Shown here piece by piece: positions 34,501-45,519 of a DNA stretch of 64,000 nt. This DNA is from Solea solea (taxonomy: Eukaryota; Chordata; Actinopteri; Pleuronectiformes; Soleidae). Where the stretch lies: positions 26,231,463 to 26,295,462 of the forward strand of contig NC_081139.1 in assembly GCF_958295425.1 (NCBI RefSeq), read 5' to 3'. Below the pieces are notes generated by a model. That model was not told the DNA's origin, ran no database searches, and saw only the letters and a program-made list of their open reading frames with translations. The position numbers and the translations under genes were made by a program. The first letter of the stretch is position 1, and each line of letters opens with the position of its first letter.

Positions 34501-37345
34501 ACTACATTATTTCATGCTTTTTGGAATGTAATAGTTCAAACACACTGATCACATTATACCACTGCAGTCTGTAAACTGACGATGTCTCAGACCATCAGTC
34601 AGAGACGTCACCACCTGTGTTTACAGATGAATAATAAAACTGTGGTGTTGTCCTAGCATGGCTAACACTGGACTGCATCTCAATATTTTATTTCAGATTG
34701 AGTATGAGTCTGGAAACGGTGTATTCTCCGCCCACTTTCAGGAGGCGTGGTCAAAGGACGGAGATGAAAAATGCCTCTGGAAACAAATGTGCTTGTTGTT
34801 GTTGAAGAAGACAAAAACTGTCAAAGGCCAAAGGTCTCTGTCGTCATTGCAATAAGCCCGCCTCCAGCCCGCCTCCAGCCCGCCTCTAGTCCGCCTCCAG
34901 CACACCAGGGGATAAAACCCTGTTCGGTTCCCTTCTTTAGGAGATTGTGAATTGTTTGCCAGAAAATCAAATAGCTGGCAGACTGAGCTGCGTTCACCCA
35001 GGCTACTGTTGTCCTCTCACAACGCTTACATTCAAACGTTAGACCCTGGACTGAGGACGTTAAATAAAGGAACAACATCCCGTAATAAAGACGAACCTGA
35101 TCTGAGTGTTCTCCTTCCTCAGTGCTGACTCCACCCCCTGCAGCTTCCGCACCTCCTGATAGGCCCACCGCAGCTCCTTCTCCAGGCACTCATTGAACTT
35201 GATGGCCTCCTCCAGCTGCCCGTCACGTGAGGAGCGGATCAGCCTCAGTTCCCTCAGCAGAGGGTCCCTGATGTCCAGCGTCCTCTGCGTCCTCCTCAGC
35301 CTGCTGCCTCCTCCTCCTCCTCCTCCTCCTCCAGCACCGCTGCACTGTCCTCTAATTCTCTGTGTTGGGACCAGTTTTCCCTGGATCAAGGTGATAGAAG
35401 ATGCGGGAGTTGAAACGGCAGAGGTGAAGCTGGAGGGAGGAGGGAGGCTACGGCTCCTCTCCCGTCTGAGGGCCACCTCCAGGGCCAAGCAGCGAGCGTC
35501 GCTGCTCTGCAGCGCTGAGCGAAGGTCCTCCACCAGCTCCCTCAGAGCTGAGACCTCACCTGCACACATTCAAGGAAGAGTTAAGAGTAGTAAAGGCACA
35601 TAGTCACCAAGTCACCAATGTTTCGGCACTCAGCTGATTTTAATGTTTGTGTTTTCAGTCGGACTCCAACCTTTAAGTCGTGTCTCACTGTCTTTAATTC
35701 TGCAGACACGTCTGCCAGCGACGGCATATTATTGCTCATCATCATCATCATATCATTGCTCTGATTGGTTGTCGGTCTGTTCAACTGGTCACGCCTCTTG
35801 GACTTGGGAGGTGACCACACCCTCTCCAGACCCCATCTCACTCTCAAATGCTAGTGTCTCACTTTACTACCATAAGTAAATAGGCCTAAAAACACACTTA
35901 TATCGGCATCAGCCACAGAAACAGCATATCTTTCAGCCTCTACACACGAGTTGCAAAACTTTAACTCAAAATACGGCCCCCAGGTCCCTTTTTTCCTGGG
36001 GGCCCCCAAGCCAATTGAAGCAGCCCTGTGTTGCAAGTCGGTACAGATGTAAACATAACATAATAATACAAAGGGAGACACGAGTTAAAGTAATTGGTGC
36101 TCTGTTGCCTGCAGCACTTCCTCCCCCTGTTTTAATGCACACTAATAACACTGGTGTGTATCTGCAGTCACAGATAATAGCTGGTTAGAGAGGAAAGCAG
36201 CACAATCATCATTGCATCATTTCCTATAGAAGCAACGTCAACATCACCTTTTAAATCTGATAACTCACATTTTAATAGTTGGCACTTGTTTTATCTATTT
36301 AGTAACACTTCACCATAAAGGTGCATAGTTATTACATAACTATGTTAAGCATTGGCCTACTTTACTTTTATTAATGAACCTTATTGTAAACTGTGATCTG
36401 TGTGGTTTAATGTGTGGTAAACAGTGTTCATGTACAGGATCCACTTCACAGTGAACAAGTGTTAATGAATGCATGAATGAAGAACAGTTACCAGTTATTA
36501 TTGTACAAACCCTTGATCCATGAATGAATTATTAACCTGAATAACATTATTAAATGTTATTATGCTTATTACAGTATTAACTAATGTTAATCAATTTGTT
36601 ACCAATTATTTGATATTTTTATTTGCGTCATTTGTTTGTGTTTATTTTTCATAAACGTTCTGTTTATTGATTTATTTACTGGAGTTTATTTTGAAATGCG
36701 CTGTTTTGGATGAGATGGTACAGTACCTGCGTCACGCTCCGTCACCGCAGTGGTTCCACCGTGGATGTGTGCGCGTCCACTCTGCTCTCTGGACAGATCA
36801 AAACTGACGCACTTTCTCCTCCGCACGCGCGGCCACCTGACTCGGATCTGTGTCTGCACCAACTCCGTGTCATCGGTGACGGGCAAGCGCCGGGTTCGGT
36901 CCTCGGTGCCTCTGCGCGCACTGCGCACACGGAAAACCCCACAGAGCCGCGAGTGGAAGTCCTTAAAGGAGAGCTGAGTGGGCAGCCGCGAACACACATC
37001 CCTGAACTCTTCCCCCTCCTCCTCCTCCTCTTCCTCCTGCTCTTTCTCTCCATCTCCTCCTGTCTCGTTCTCCGGTACTGTCCTCGTCCTCTTCCCCGCT
37101 CCGGTGAGACCCAGCACGGCGCACAGTGCCGTGAAATCCTCCGCCGTCACCGCGTCGTCCCTGTTGGTGCAGGCCAGGTGGTGGAAGACCTCCTGCAGGT
37201 ACTGGTCTACCCCAGTAGCAAGGACCACGATTTCGTTCTGCACGCCGGGGTCGGGGCAGTGGTGATGGGCCAGTGCGCTCCGGAGCCACTCGCTTTTACG
37301 CGCGGCGCGAGGCCAGGACTCCCCGCGCGACACCGTGCGCTCCAT
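31350..37345 (-). CDS. efcc1: EFCC1, EF-hand and coiled-coil domain protein 1 (whole spliced CDS)
   Basis: Nine minus-strand exons join in frame to 635 aa (human EFCC1, once called CCDC48, is 598): 37345-36727, 35559-35097, 34123-33989, 33697-33618, 33481-33340, 33209-33089, 32426-32316, 32078-32009, 31516-31350. Identity rests on four collinear matches: NEIVVLATGVDQYLQEVFHH (38-57) in the degenerate EF-hand region, LRELVEDLRSALQSSDARCL (211-230), RRRAEEAR plus the following coiled coil (361-405), and VEGRAASDEEDED followed by a C-terminus ending ANPLLISC, where the human protein ends TNPLLISC. The EF loop lacks a clear acidic ligand set, so calcium binding is doubtful. Residues 103-113 are almost all Glu, and exon 2 has a poly-Gly run. 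The intron after exon 7 starts with GC. No molecular function is established for the family. The start codon has a good context (G at -3, G at +4). Confidence 0.93.
31517..32008 (-). other. efcc1: efcc1 intron 8
   Basis: 492 bases. Contains an 11-bp tandem (tggtgatcagc, three copies, 31561-31592) and an AT/TA-rich tract with TATATA and CATATATG words at about 31690-31775. Confidence 0.6.
32009..32078 (-). CDS. efcc1: efcc1 coding exon 8 (residues 558-580)
   Basis: Encodes NMSRTALGKIVKDTLGVCSR (human NISKRALGKI). Acceptor ccacag, donor g|gtaggt, phase 0 in and 1 out. Confidence 0.92.
32079..32315 (-). other. efcc1: efcc1 intron 7 (GC-AG type)
   Basis: 237 bases. The 5' splice site reads gag|gcaagg: GC instead of GT. 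Eleven bases further in comes a (CA)n tract (32285-32304 on the + strand as GT). Confidence 0.8.
32316..32426 (-). CDS. efcc1: efcc1 coding exon 7 (residues 521-557)
   Basis: Encodes a charged helix with FLLEEKLTDALTLLLQLRNE, matching human LSLLEEKLVDVLQLLQRLRD. The acceptor is a tandem cag|cag, so a three-base shorter form starting at 32423 is possible without frame change. Confidence 0.9.
32427..33088 (-). other. efcc1: efcc1 intron 6 with (TATCT)10
   Basis: 662 bases, AT-rich. It contains ten tandem TATCT units at 32881-32930 (+ strand). No other feature. Confidence 0.65.
32881..32930 (+). repeat. (TATCT)10 pentanucleotide microsatellite
   Basis: Ten exact units in efcc1 intron 6; a likely length-polymorphic marker. 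Confidence 0.95.
33089..33209 (-). CDS. efcc1: efcc1 coding exon 6 (residues 480-520)
   Basis: Gln/Ser/Arg-rich, low-conservation segment. Assigned because both splice sites (ctccag acceptor, cag|gtaaga donor) keep the frame between exons 5 and 7. Confidence 0.8.
33340..33481 (-). CDS. efcc1: efcc1 coding exon 5 (residues 433-479)
   Basis: Encodes RAVEGRAASDEEDEDRQPRE, matching human SVEGQAASDEEE, then a Lys/His-rich helix. Acceptor gtctgcag; the donor gg|gttagc is weak. Confidence 0.88.
33618..33697 (-). CDS. efcc1: efcc1 coding exon 4 (residues 406-432)
   Basis: Follows the coiled coil with YRSYCSCAFDSSHQ. Acceptor ccacag, donor g|gtaagt. Sequence is poorly conserved but the phase (2 in, 1 out) fits both neighbours. 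Confidence 0.82.
33698..33988 (-). other. efcc1: efcc1 intron 3
   Basis: 291 bases, no recognisable repeat apart from short CA-rich words near 33935-33980. Confidence 0.6.
33989..34123 (-). CDS. efcc1: efcc1 coding exon 3 (residues 361-405), coiled coil
   Basis: Encodes RRAEEAREALSLGLQRVRLI, then leucine/glutamine heptads to ELHLYR. Human counterpart: VRRRAEEARQ ... AELQRYR. Acceptor atcag, donor ag|gtataa. Confidence 0.92.
34124..35096 (-). other. efcc1: efcc1 intron 2
   Basis: 973 bases. Contains a four-copy 11-bp GC-rich tandem (cccgcctccag) at about 34856-34901 and a short (AAT)n near 34348-34362. Nothing else recognised. Confidence 0.6.
34856..34901 (+). repeat. 11-bp GC-rich tandem repeat, four units
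   Basis: The unit CCCGCCTCCAG is repeated with one substitution (cctctag in unit 3). Confidence 0.85.
35097..35559 (-). CDS. efcc1: efcc1 coding exon 2 (residues 208-360)
   Basis: Starts EVSALRELVEDLRSALQSSD, nearly identical to human, then a Ser/Pro-rich linker, a run of nine glycines encoded by a GGA-type triplet repeat (+ strand tcc units near 35308-35333), and a second coiled coil (RELRLIRSSRDGQLEEAIKF). The donor ag|gttcgt is weak. Confidence 0.92.
35560..36726 (-). other. efcc1: efcc1 intron 1
   Basis: 1.17 kb, AT-rich. A GC-palindromic patch (cccccaggt ... cctgggggccccc) lies at about 35976-36008, possibly the end of a decayed transposon. No exon found. Confidence 0.55.
36727..37345 (-). 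CDS. efcc1: efcc1 coding exon 1 (residues 1-206), EF-hand region
   Basis: CpG-rich exon. Encodes LATGVDQYLQEVFHHL and EDFTALCAVLGL (degenerate EF-hand pair), the acidic run EKEQEEEEEEEGEEF, then LSFKDFHSRLCGVFRVRSA and a basic patch RVRRRKC. Donor gacgcag|gtactg, phase 1. The acidic run comes from a GAG/GGA triplet repeat. Confidence 0.93.
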
Positions 37346-37660
37346 GACAACAACTACTCTCTTATCTTCAAGATGTCACCAAATTAAAAATCAGATTACG
37401 CGCTGGCATTAGACATGGTTTTAATCCCTTAAACCTGCCCCTGTTGTGACGTAATTCCCTGGAATACTCAGCCTGGATCTCTTCCCGGAGCATCAAGTCA
37501 GGATTAAATGTCCTCGAACGAGAGAGGGGGAAAAAAATCCCCATGTGCTGACTCCACCCACACACAGTATGAATGTGACTGATAGTTTTATGTAAGCGAG
37601 GACAATTGTGTTGTGGTTCCTTCGTCTCCATTACAACGGATTGAATATCTTTTATAATGA
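37346..37660 (-). promoter_or_regulatory. efcc1: efcc1 upstream region, possible TATA motif
   Basis: On the minus strand TATAAAAG occurs at 37656-37649, about 300 bases before the start codon. CpG density drops beyond the ATG. The motif is short, so this is a weak promoter proposal. Confidence 0.25.
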
Positions 37661-39420
37661 GTAATCATGAGAAGATCAAATGTGTGTGTACTGCTGAGTC
37701 ATAGTGTGTTGTACAGGAAAACTCACTCAAGTACATCACCACAAGTATTTAACTATTTACTTTACTGTTTAAAGTCATTTTTTTAACAAATGTACTTAAG
37801 ATTTGCAGTTTGTACACGCACAACGTTCAACTAACATTCATGTACACAAGTTAAGGTGAGAATTCTTCAATTTAGTTTATTGAAACCTTCCAAGTGATAG
37901 TTCTTACATTTTCTTTGATTTAAACTGATTATTTAAACCTGATTTGAACGTCCGTGGGGTGTTCACTTCACAATCACAGACATGGTACTCCGCCCAACAG
38001 CAGTGGACATCACATCACATCACATCACCAGCACTTTAACAACATAAGCAACTTAGCAACATTAGCAACTTAGCAACATCTAAAGCCCAATGTCAGACCA
38101 ACTTTGAGCATTGGTGTGACTCATTCATGTGAATAACAGCAGAGTAAGTGAGTAAAAGTACAGTAACTAAGTATGTGTTCTATCACTGGTTTGCAGACAC
38201 ATCAGGCATGTTGTGGCACCTGTCGTCCACTGACCACAACAACCAGTGAGTCATGTTGGCTTTTAGTTTGGCCCTGACAACAGAAGCTGTAAAATGACCT
38301 CTGCTCCTCCTGCTCTTCCTGCTCTTCCCTCTCACTTCAGCTTCACTTGGACGACTGCCGGCGGGAAATACCTGTCCTCACCTGGACCTGAAAACAAAAG
38401 AAAACATACATGAATGATTAATGTAAGACAAAAAAAACACATACACTGACAAAAATACATACAAAAAAATAGACAAGGCTAAGACAATAGATAAACAACA
38501 TAACATAGATGATTTATTCAGTTTGACTGTTGAGGTACCTTTTGAGAGCCTTTTTAAATGATGTTAAATAATTACATTTTTTCAGATAGTCAGGGAGTTG
38601 ATTGCAGAGACTGGGTTCTAAAGAAGGCAGCGAGGAGATCGGAGGAATTTTGTGAGTAGATGTGGACTTGGTTGTTAGATACAATATGACAAAAACTTGA
38701 AGGTAAAAGATTCATTCTTTGCTGGAACACAAATAAACACACCTGATACACATTTCTATCATGAACATTCAAAATTGCAAGTTTGAGGAACAGAGGACCT
38801 GACACATGATCACTGTCAGTCACTCAGTATCTGAGGGCGACTCTCTGGACTTTCTCCTCATCAGTATAAGTGATGTATGTATTATGTTACATGTAGAAAG
38901 GTTGAAACTAGTGGTTGAGACCATGGCTATGTGTGACTTGCTTCCTATTTCCTAGGCTTCACTTTTCAAACTGAAAGGTTACATCCATCACAGCAGCAGG
39001 TAAAGACTTGGGCCTGACACATCCAGGCCCTCGGTACAATCTCCGGGGTAGATCTTACCTTCAGTTGGGTGCAGATTAAGGTAATTGGGGAATCATGACA
39101 GTTCCTCCACTTTACAATCAACCGCACAAATAGCAACGCGAGGTTTTGTTTTGTCTCTTGTGCAGACGAGTAAAACAATCCCAGCCTGTCTGTCTCCATC
39201 TCAGCAAACAGTGAGAATCATGTGGACTCATTTGAAATGAATCACTGGTACAAATGGCGATAAGAGCGTCTACAGGTAAAGATTGTTTCATAGCACATGA
39301 ATCATCTGAAGTCACATGATCTCACAGAGGAAAACCTCGGTCCTTTGTTTTGTTTTGGTTTCTAGGATCAACCTGAGTATGGTTTAACTTCAGTGGTCAC
39401 TGTGACTCATGCCCAGATTT
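37661..39420. other. intergenic DNA, nothing recognised
   Basis: AT-rich. It has a short 'cacat' repeat near 38011-38028 and an 'aacttagcaacat' direct duplication at about 38049-38078. Open frames are short and domain-free on both strands. Confidence 0.4.
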
Positions 39421-39431
39421 ACCTTTAGCAA

Positions 39432-39437
39432 GGTGTG

Positions 39438-39502
<65 letters not shown>
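39432..39502 (+). repeat. long (GT)n microsatellite
   Basis: About 70 bases of GT with one GC interruption, the longest dinucleotide GT run in the window. Confidence 0.95.
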
Positions 39503-39503
<1 letters not shown>

Positions 39504-39783
39504 AGGCGATAAATATTTCTCCAAGGCAAACACATCCCTCTCTCTCTGAGTCTCTTTCTTAAAGACATAGAACGTGTCCTGGAGATATTTGGGGACATTT
39601 ATCACCATGTGTCCTGTTGGACAAACATGTGGAGGCAGGCAGAGCTCAGTGATCCCTTCACTTCCTCTGGAAACTCTTTTTCCTTTTAAGGCCGAGAGGG
39701 AGGAAACTCTGATAAGACAGTCAAGGTCAAGGTATGCACAACACACACACACGCACACACACACACGCGCACACACACACAGT

Positions 39784-39972
39784 CTGGTTTACATGTCTTT
39801 GGAGGACATTACGTTGACATACATTTCCTGGAGTCATACTCTAACCTTAACCATAACTACTACTTAACCTAACTTAAACCTTAACCTAACCATACAACAT
39901 GTCTTCATCTTAAAATAGAATCATTTCTATTATAGGGACACGATTTTTGTCCCCATGATGTGACTGTGTGAA
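39784..39972 (+). repeat. degenerate 'ttaacctaacc' dispersed repeat
   Basis: Blocks in order: 'acatgtctttggaggacatt', 'catttcctggagtcatact', 'taaccttaaccataac', 'cttcatcttaaaatagaa' and 'gtccccatgatgtgac'. The second half matches 14560-14715. It is not a telomere. Confidence 0.6.
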
Positions 39973-40008
39973 CAGATTTATCTCCCCACAACATGAGCTA
40001 TACCTGCA

Positions 40009-40039
<31 letters not shown>

Positions 40040-40464
40040 TGTCACGTTGAAGTCATTTTTTTTAGTTTTTTTTGGTGTGTAGTTTAAAAAAATACGTGTA
40101 GCCCTCGTTGCGTTGACAGAAAACCAAAAACCCAAAATGGACACTATACATTAGTGCTTTGGTGACTTTATTTTGCACTACTCTCAGTGCTCACTTATCT
40201 GAAGAGTATTCAGATCCTTTCCCTGAGGGGATCGTTCAGGTTTTTGAAGTGTGGTTGGACGAGGTATGCGACTGCACCCTGTGTGCTGACAACAAGCTGA
40301 AGACATGGACACTTGCTCTCAGTGGAAATGTGGGGGGGGGGAAAAAACAGATTTAGCCTCTTAATAAAAGACTCAGCTCATAAAATCTGCACCTGCTTAC
40401 GTCGACAGTGTCTTAATAACAGGTCTGCTGCTCAAAATGCTGAGAAAATCAGCATTTTTACATC

Positions 40465-40496
<32 letters not shown>

Positions 40497-41424
40497 GTGT
40501 CAGTGTTTTAAATCCTGTGTGCAGATTCATCACCGTGACTCAAACTTAGCAAACACAGCAGCGGTAAACCAGCAGTAAATGTGTCCTAATGAGGTGAAAA
40601 CACTGATTTTCTGTGTGGACTTTGGTTACAGGAGAGTGAGTGGTTTACACAGTTCCCAAAACACGAGTTAGTTCTAAACAAGTGATACATACTGCAATCA
40701 TTGACAGGAAATGCAGCAGTTTGAGCAAACAACCCAATCATGCTGTCAGTCACTCACACAACCGCCAAAATAAAAGCCTGGGTTGTGAAGATCGCTCATC
40801 GCTGTGTGAGTCACTTCCTCCGATGCTTTTTTAAAGCTTAGTTAGTCCATCGAGCCTATGTCGGCTTACATTAATCACATAATGAGTGTTTGAGTGAAAT
40901 CGGGGGGATGGTCAGTGTCAGTGCTCACAGTCCAGCTGCTGACCTCCTGCCTCCCTCTGACACTCAGAGCTCCAGCTGCTGCTGGCTGAGGCTGAAAGGA
41001 GCTGATCTGAAAATGAAAGGATGAGCCGCTGTAAAAGTGTGTGTGTGTGTGTGTGAGAGAGAGGAGGAGTGAGGCAGTATCAGTATAGTTAGGAGTTTAG
41101 GTTCAGGCTTTGTGCTTTTGTGTGGGTTGCCATATGCTCCACTGTGCGTCAAATAAAAGTCAGATCCACTTTGAAGTGGAGATGGGCTGCATGTGTCCAC
41201 TTCACTGAGACCTCATCCTGGTTTGACCCTGCAGGGACACACATGGAGGTCTCTAAACATGTCGACACACACACACCTATGCCTCATTCTGAAGGTATTG
41301 TAGTTTTCTTGTGTTTTTTTTCTTGTGTTCTTGTGTCAGTCACTGATGACTATGTGTTACTAACTTTATAAAAGCTGAACTATCACTTAAACATCACAGC
41401 CCTGTCGTATAGTCATCATGTATC

Positions 41425-41455
<31 letters not shown>

Positions 41456-42099
41456 CACTGTACCCTAGTGCCTACCCTAACTCTAACTCTAACTCTAACC
41501 CAAATAAAATAAAAAATAAACATTTTCCCCAGCCCTTGTGCTCTAATTTTTTGAAAGTGTATAAAAATTTACAGCATGACTTTTAAATGTAATATTTGCC
41601 AGTTAAAAACACGATTGTCAGGAAAGTACACAATAAAAAAAATTCAGCCTTTTTTTTCCAAATAATTTTTGCTCATTTGAAAATGAGTTCTTCATGTTGT
41701 GCATGTTTAGGTAAAAGGCGTAAAGGACACTGCAGGAGTCCGGTCAGCTCTAAACTGTCCAGATGGTCAGACGTCCTTAAATGACCATTCATTCATCCAT
41801 TCATTCATTTTGTTGTAGATCATAAACTACACATTGTTCAGTCCCTCAAAGAACATCTGTCAACTTTAAAACCAATGCACGTCCTCTTCTGTGCAGTGTG
41901 TGTGTGTGTGTGTGTGTGGAAGTAAATACTTTCCACTCACGTGGATGAGGTGATGGATAATCCTTCTTCCCCAAACACCTCCACCACTCTAATCCTGCAA
42001 TCTGTGATCGATGAGTAGAGTGTCAACATGATCGTTGACATAAGTTAGGCTAGACAAGAGGAACCTCACTCTTTCACTGGAGATGTGATTTATGATCCC

Positions 42100-42147
<48 letters not shown>

Positions 42148-42291
42148 CAGAACCTCAGTGTGTGACAATGTAAACATTTCCTCATTCCTGAGATATGGAA
42201 GGAGCACTGGTCTACCTTTGAGCTGTCCCACCTGGGTACAAGGTCATACACATTCAGTCATCTTCCCACTCCCACATCCACATCCAGAACT

Positions 42292-42327
<36 letters not shown>

Positions 42328-42448
42328 GTGAAGTGACTACATTCCTGGGAGTCAGCGAAGATCCTGTATGAAGTTTAGTGAGAGCAGATGAGGCATGTGG
42401 CTACAGGCAGAACTGAAACACACACACAAACAGTGTCTGGGTGCGACT

Positions 42449-42489
<41 letters not shown>

Positions 42490-42727
42490 AACACACACCC
42501 TGCTCGGTCCTGCAAATTTACAGAAAACATTAAAAGAGAAAGTAGTTATCATTTGAGTGAGTTTAAGAACATTCTTGGATGAGGATCTTACGGAACTGGT
42601 ATACCGGATTATTTGTGCATGCATCTGAATCATATGTACACAACCTTTTATTTGTTTATTGAGGGGAAAAAGGGGGTTGTTGGTCAGTTGGTGGTCGCAC
42701 TCCTTTTTGATAATTCATTATTTATCC
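39973..42727. other. intergenic DNA rich in CA/GT microsatellites
   Basis: CA/GT tracts at about 40012-40033, 40470-40497, 41037-41055, 41430-41455, 41898-41917, 42101-42144, 42293-42320 and 42453-42483, plus a (CTAACT)n stretch at about 41476-41500. No coding exon recognised. Confidence 0.55.
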
Positions 42728-42965
42728 TCCACATGATCCCAGCTGACAGGGCAAACGGCAGGGTCACACCCTGGACAGGTCACCTGTCCATCACAGGGAC
42801 AAACAACCATTCACTCTCACATTCACACCTATGGTCAGTTTAGAGTCAATAATGAACCTCTGCATGTTTTTGGTGTGCACATGGGGAGAACATGAAAACT
42901 CCACACAGAAAGGCCCTCGGCCAAACCAGGATGAAACCGGCAACCTTTTGCTGTGAGGCAACATG
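42728..42965 (+). repeat. SINE-like fish repeat
   Basis: Contains 'tcacctgtccatcacaggga', 'caaccattcactctcaca', 'ttcacacctatggtca', 'cctctgcatgtttttggtgt', 'ggggagaacatgaaaactcc' and 'gctgtgaggcaaca', collinear with 15312-15592. Confidence 0.65.
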
Positions 42966-43120
42966 CTATTATACTGTATATATCTTGGCAACATGACCCT
43001 TGGTGACTGAGCAGGCCAATCTGTGATGGGCACACTCTGGCACAGGTCAGGCTCTGAGCAGCCGATGCTTTCGTCCTCCCTGGAGAATCTTCCCAATGAT
43101 GTTTTTGCATCTGACGTTTA

Positions 43121-44003
43121 GGGATGTCCCGATACAACTTTTTCACTTCCGATACAATACCGATATTGCAGCCTTGAGTATTGGCCGATACAGATATTGA
43201 TCCAATATGATAACAGCACAAATCATACATACTTTAATGACTTATTTTGTAGTGTGGAATGCTAGAATAAGCTTGATCAAGTGATATTACTTAAACAGAG
43301 AACAATAGTCAGCAACAGTAGGTATGAGAAAAACTGACCCATTTATTATTTACCAATGGGTTACATCAATTTTAACCTTCAACATAAGAATATTGGATTT
43401 TTTGCCATGTTAATTTCATGCAGTCTATGGTTAATTTCATCAGGAGGAAAGTACCAAGTGCTAATGGGGGTGTTTTCAGAGCACCCGTGTTTCACTATTT
43501 TGGATTAGCCCGGGGACCGGCCCCGCAGACGTACTTAGTTCCGTGTGTGGAGCTTCAGGACACATTTAAAACACACAAAGCTCTTGGCATGGCTGGTTTT
43601 TGGGGTATAGTTAACAAACGGAGGCTGTTGAAAGTCGACAGGTGGCGCTGGTTTATGAAATAATGTTGTTTTAGCAGCTCGCCTCAGGATGAGCTAGCGT
43701 GGTGCTAACTGCTAGCTCACACTCGCTGCTTCATAGCCTCTGATTTCAGAGGTTAAAGAAAAATGTTTAACCTCTGAAATAGCAGTAGCACACACACGCT
43801 GTTGTTGTGATCATGTGATCTACATGCATCCAACACTCAGAGCCCAAGTGATCATGGGCGCTGCTGGAGTGCTTATATCTGAGATTTTAGAGGCAGTCCG
43901 ATATAATCCAATACTCAATATAAAAGATACTTCTTTTTTGGCTGATATTGGACTGGTAGCCGATATTGATATCGGATACCGGCTGAATGCTGAATCGGTC
44001 CAG
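43121..44003. mobile_element. 'gggatgtcccgatac' miniature transposon, about 0.9 kb
   Basis: The left end is rich in CCGATACAATACCGATATTG and GGCCGATACAGATATTG; the right end has the inverse words GCTGATATTGG, AGCCGATATTGATATCGG and ATACCGGC. A 15-bp perfect hairpin lies inside at 43743-43780. Non-coding; probably a hAT-type non-autonomous element (inference). Confidence 0.55.
43743..43780. repeat. perfect 15-bp hairpin
   Basis: atttcagaggttaaa pairs exactly with tttaacctctgaaat across an eight-base loop, within the miniature element. Confidence 0.9.
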
Positions 44004-44439
44004 CAGTGAAGGAGATTGCTTGTCGGTGAGGAGGCTGTTTGTTGAGGACTTGAAACAAGAATTTTTTTGGAGAAGGTCCTGATGTCTGTATATCTGAGCC
44101 GTCTACATGCAGAGTTGGGACAGCGACTCTCAGTGCCATCAAGCACCTGTTGTTCATTCTTTTGTTCGTGATGTACGTGGATGACACATGACTTTTTACT
44201 GATAAAACTATGGTCCTCGGCCCTAAACATTTTACACCGTGTCAGTAAACAAATGCAGATTTCTGGTCAAAGTGGAAAAGTGTTCTGATAAAAACCAAGA
44301 GATCAACCCACACTGGTTACCAGTGAACCTCAAGAAGGTGTTTGTTTGTTTTTATGTGTTATTATGGATCTGGCCTTTTAAATCGATGAGGGAAAAAAAA
44401 TAAAAATAAGTTTAGAATAACTTAAAAAAAGAAGGGAGA

Positions 44440-44830
44440 AATCTCTACACTGGCTCCCCGTACAGTTTAGATTTCAATTTAAAATCCTCCTCCTCACGTA
44501 CAAAGCACTTAATGGTCAGGCCCCTTCATACCTGAAAGACCTAGTCTTACCCTATCACCCTAATAGACCACTTAGGTCACAAAATACAGGTTTACTTGTG
44601 GTTCCCAGAGTCTGTAAGGACAGAATGCGAGGCAGAGCCTTCAGTTACCAGGCTCCTCCTCTCCTGTGGAACCAGCTTCCAATCTGTATTTAAAGTTAGA
44701 CTTAAAACTTTCCTTTTTGATAAAGCTTATAGTTAGAGCTGGTTCAGGGAAACCTGGACCATCTCTTAGTTATGCTGCTATAGACCTAGACTGCTGGGGG
44801 AATTTCCTGTGGTGCACGCACATTCACTCT
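44440..44830 (+). mobile_element. 3' end of an L2/Rex1-type LINE
   Basis: Translates (with breaks) to the C-terminal end of a non-LTR reverse transcriptase protein: LHWLPVQFRFQFKILLLTYK, ALNGQAPSYLKDLVLPY, RSQNTGLLVVPRVCK and GRAFSYQAPLLWNQLP, followed by FKVRLKTFLF in another frame. The 3' tail 'agacctagactgctggggg' is typical of this fish LINE group. Dead fragment. Confidence 0.75.
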
Positions 44831-45519
44831 CTCACCCTCAGGGTATGAATGTGACTTTTTATATGTCATTAACCTTGTCTCTTTCTCTCCCTAGTTTGTG
44901 TCTTTCCTTCCTTCCCTCTCTCTCTCTCTGTATTCTCATCTTGCAGGTTGCAGGATCAATATCCAGTTTTCGAGGCTATCCATATCATACATATCATCAC
45001 CATTATTATTGTGCTATAATTAAAAGTCGATATCATTGACTGTATAAACTTGATACAGTTGTTGTGTATCTGCTCCTGGTCTCTCTCTCTCTTCTGTCCC
45101 TACCTCATCTCCCTCTTGTCCCCATGTTCTTATTTATTTAAAGTTTTGAATCATTTTTAACACTTTCTCTTCACTTCCTCACATACTGATATTGTTTGCA
45201 CAGCATCTTAAAACTGAACTAAACTGCATTAACTGCTCTGCTTTCCCTTGCATTTTTATCACTGCAGTGCCATCATTTGGCCGTGGCTGGAACTGCCATT
45301 GTTGAAAATGTTGCCGATCTGAACCTCTTGAGATCTCAGTTAGACCTGGGAAACAAACTAACAAGAAACAAGTGTGATAAAATGATAATCTGAAGTAATT
45401 GTTCATATTCGGTGGTCTAATGTTCATCCAATATCATTTTACAAAGCTTTACCTCTCATTTCATAGACTAGGTTTTAGGTTTGATAACTACAAACACAGA
45501 ACAATGATTTGCATGTCAT

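Noticed and set aside
35193..35603. 136-codon + strand frame with poly-proline
   Set aside because: It is the antisense shadow of efcc1 exon 2, whose minus-strand product matches human EFCC1 and joins in frame with eight other exons.
39840..39900. Interstitial telomere repeat (also 14600 and 41476)
   Set aside because: Words are degenerate TAACC/CTAACT, not TTAGGG arrays, and are embedded in a dispersed repeat with constant flanks.
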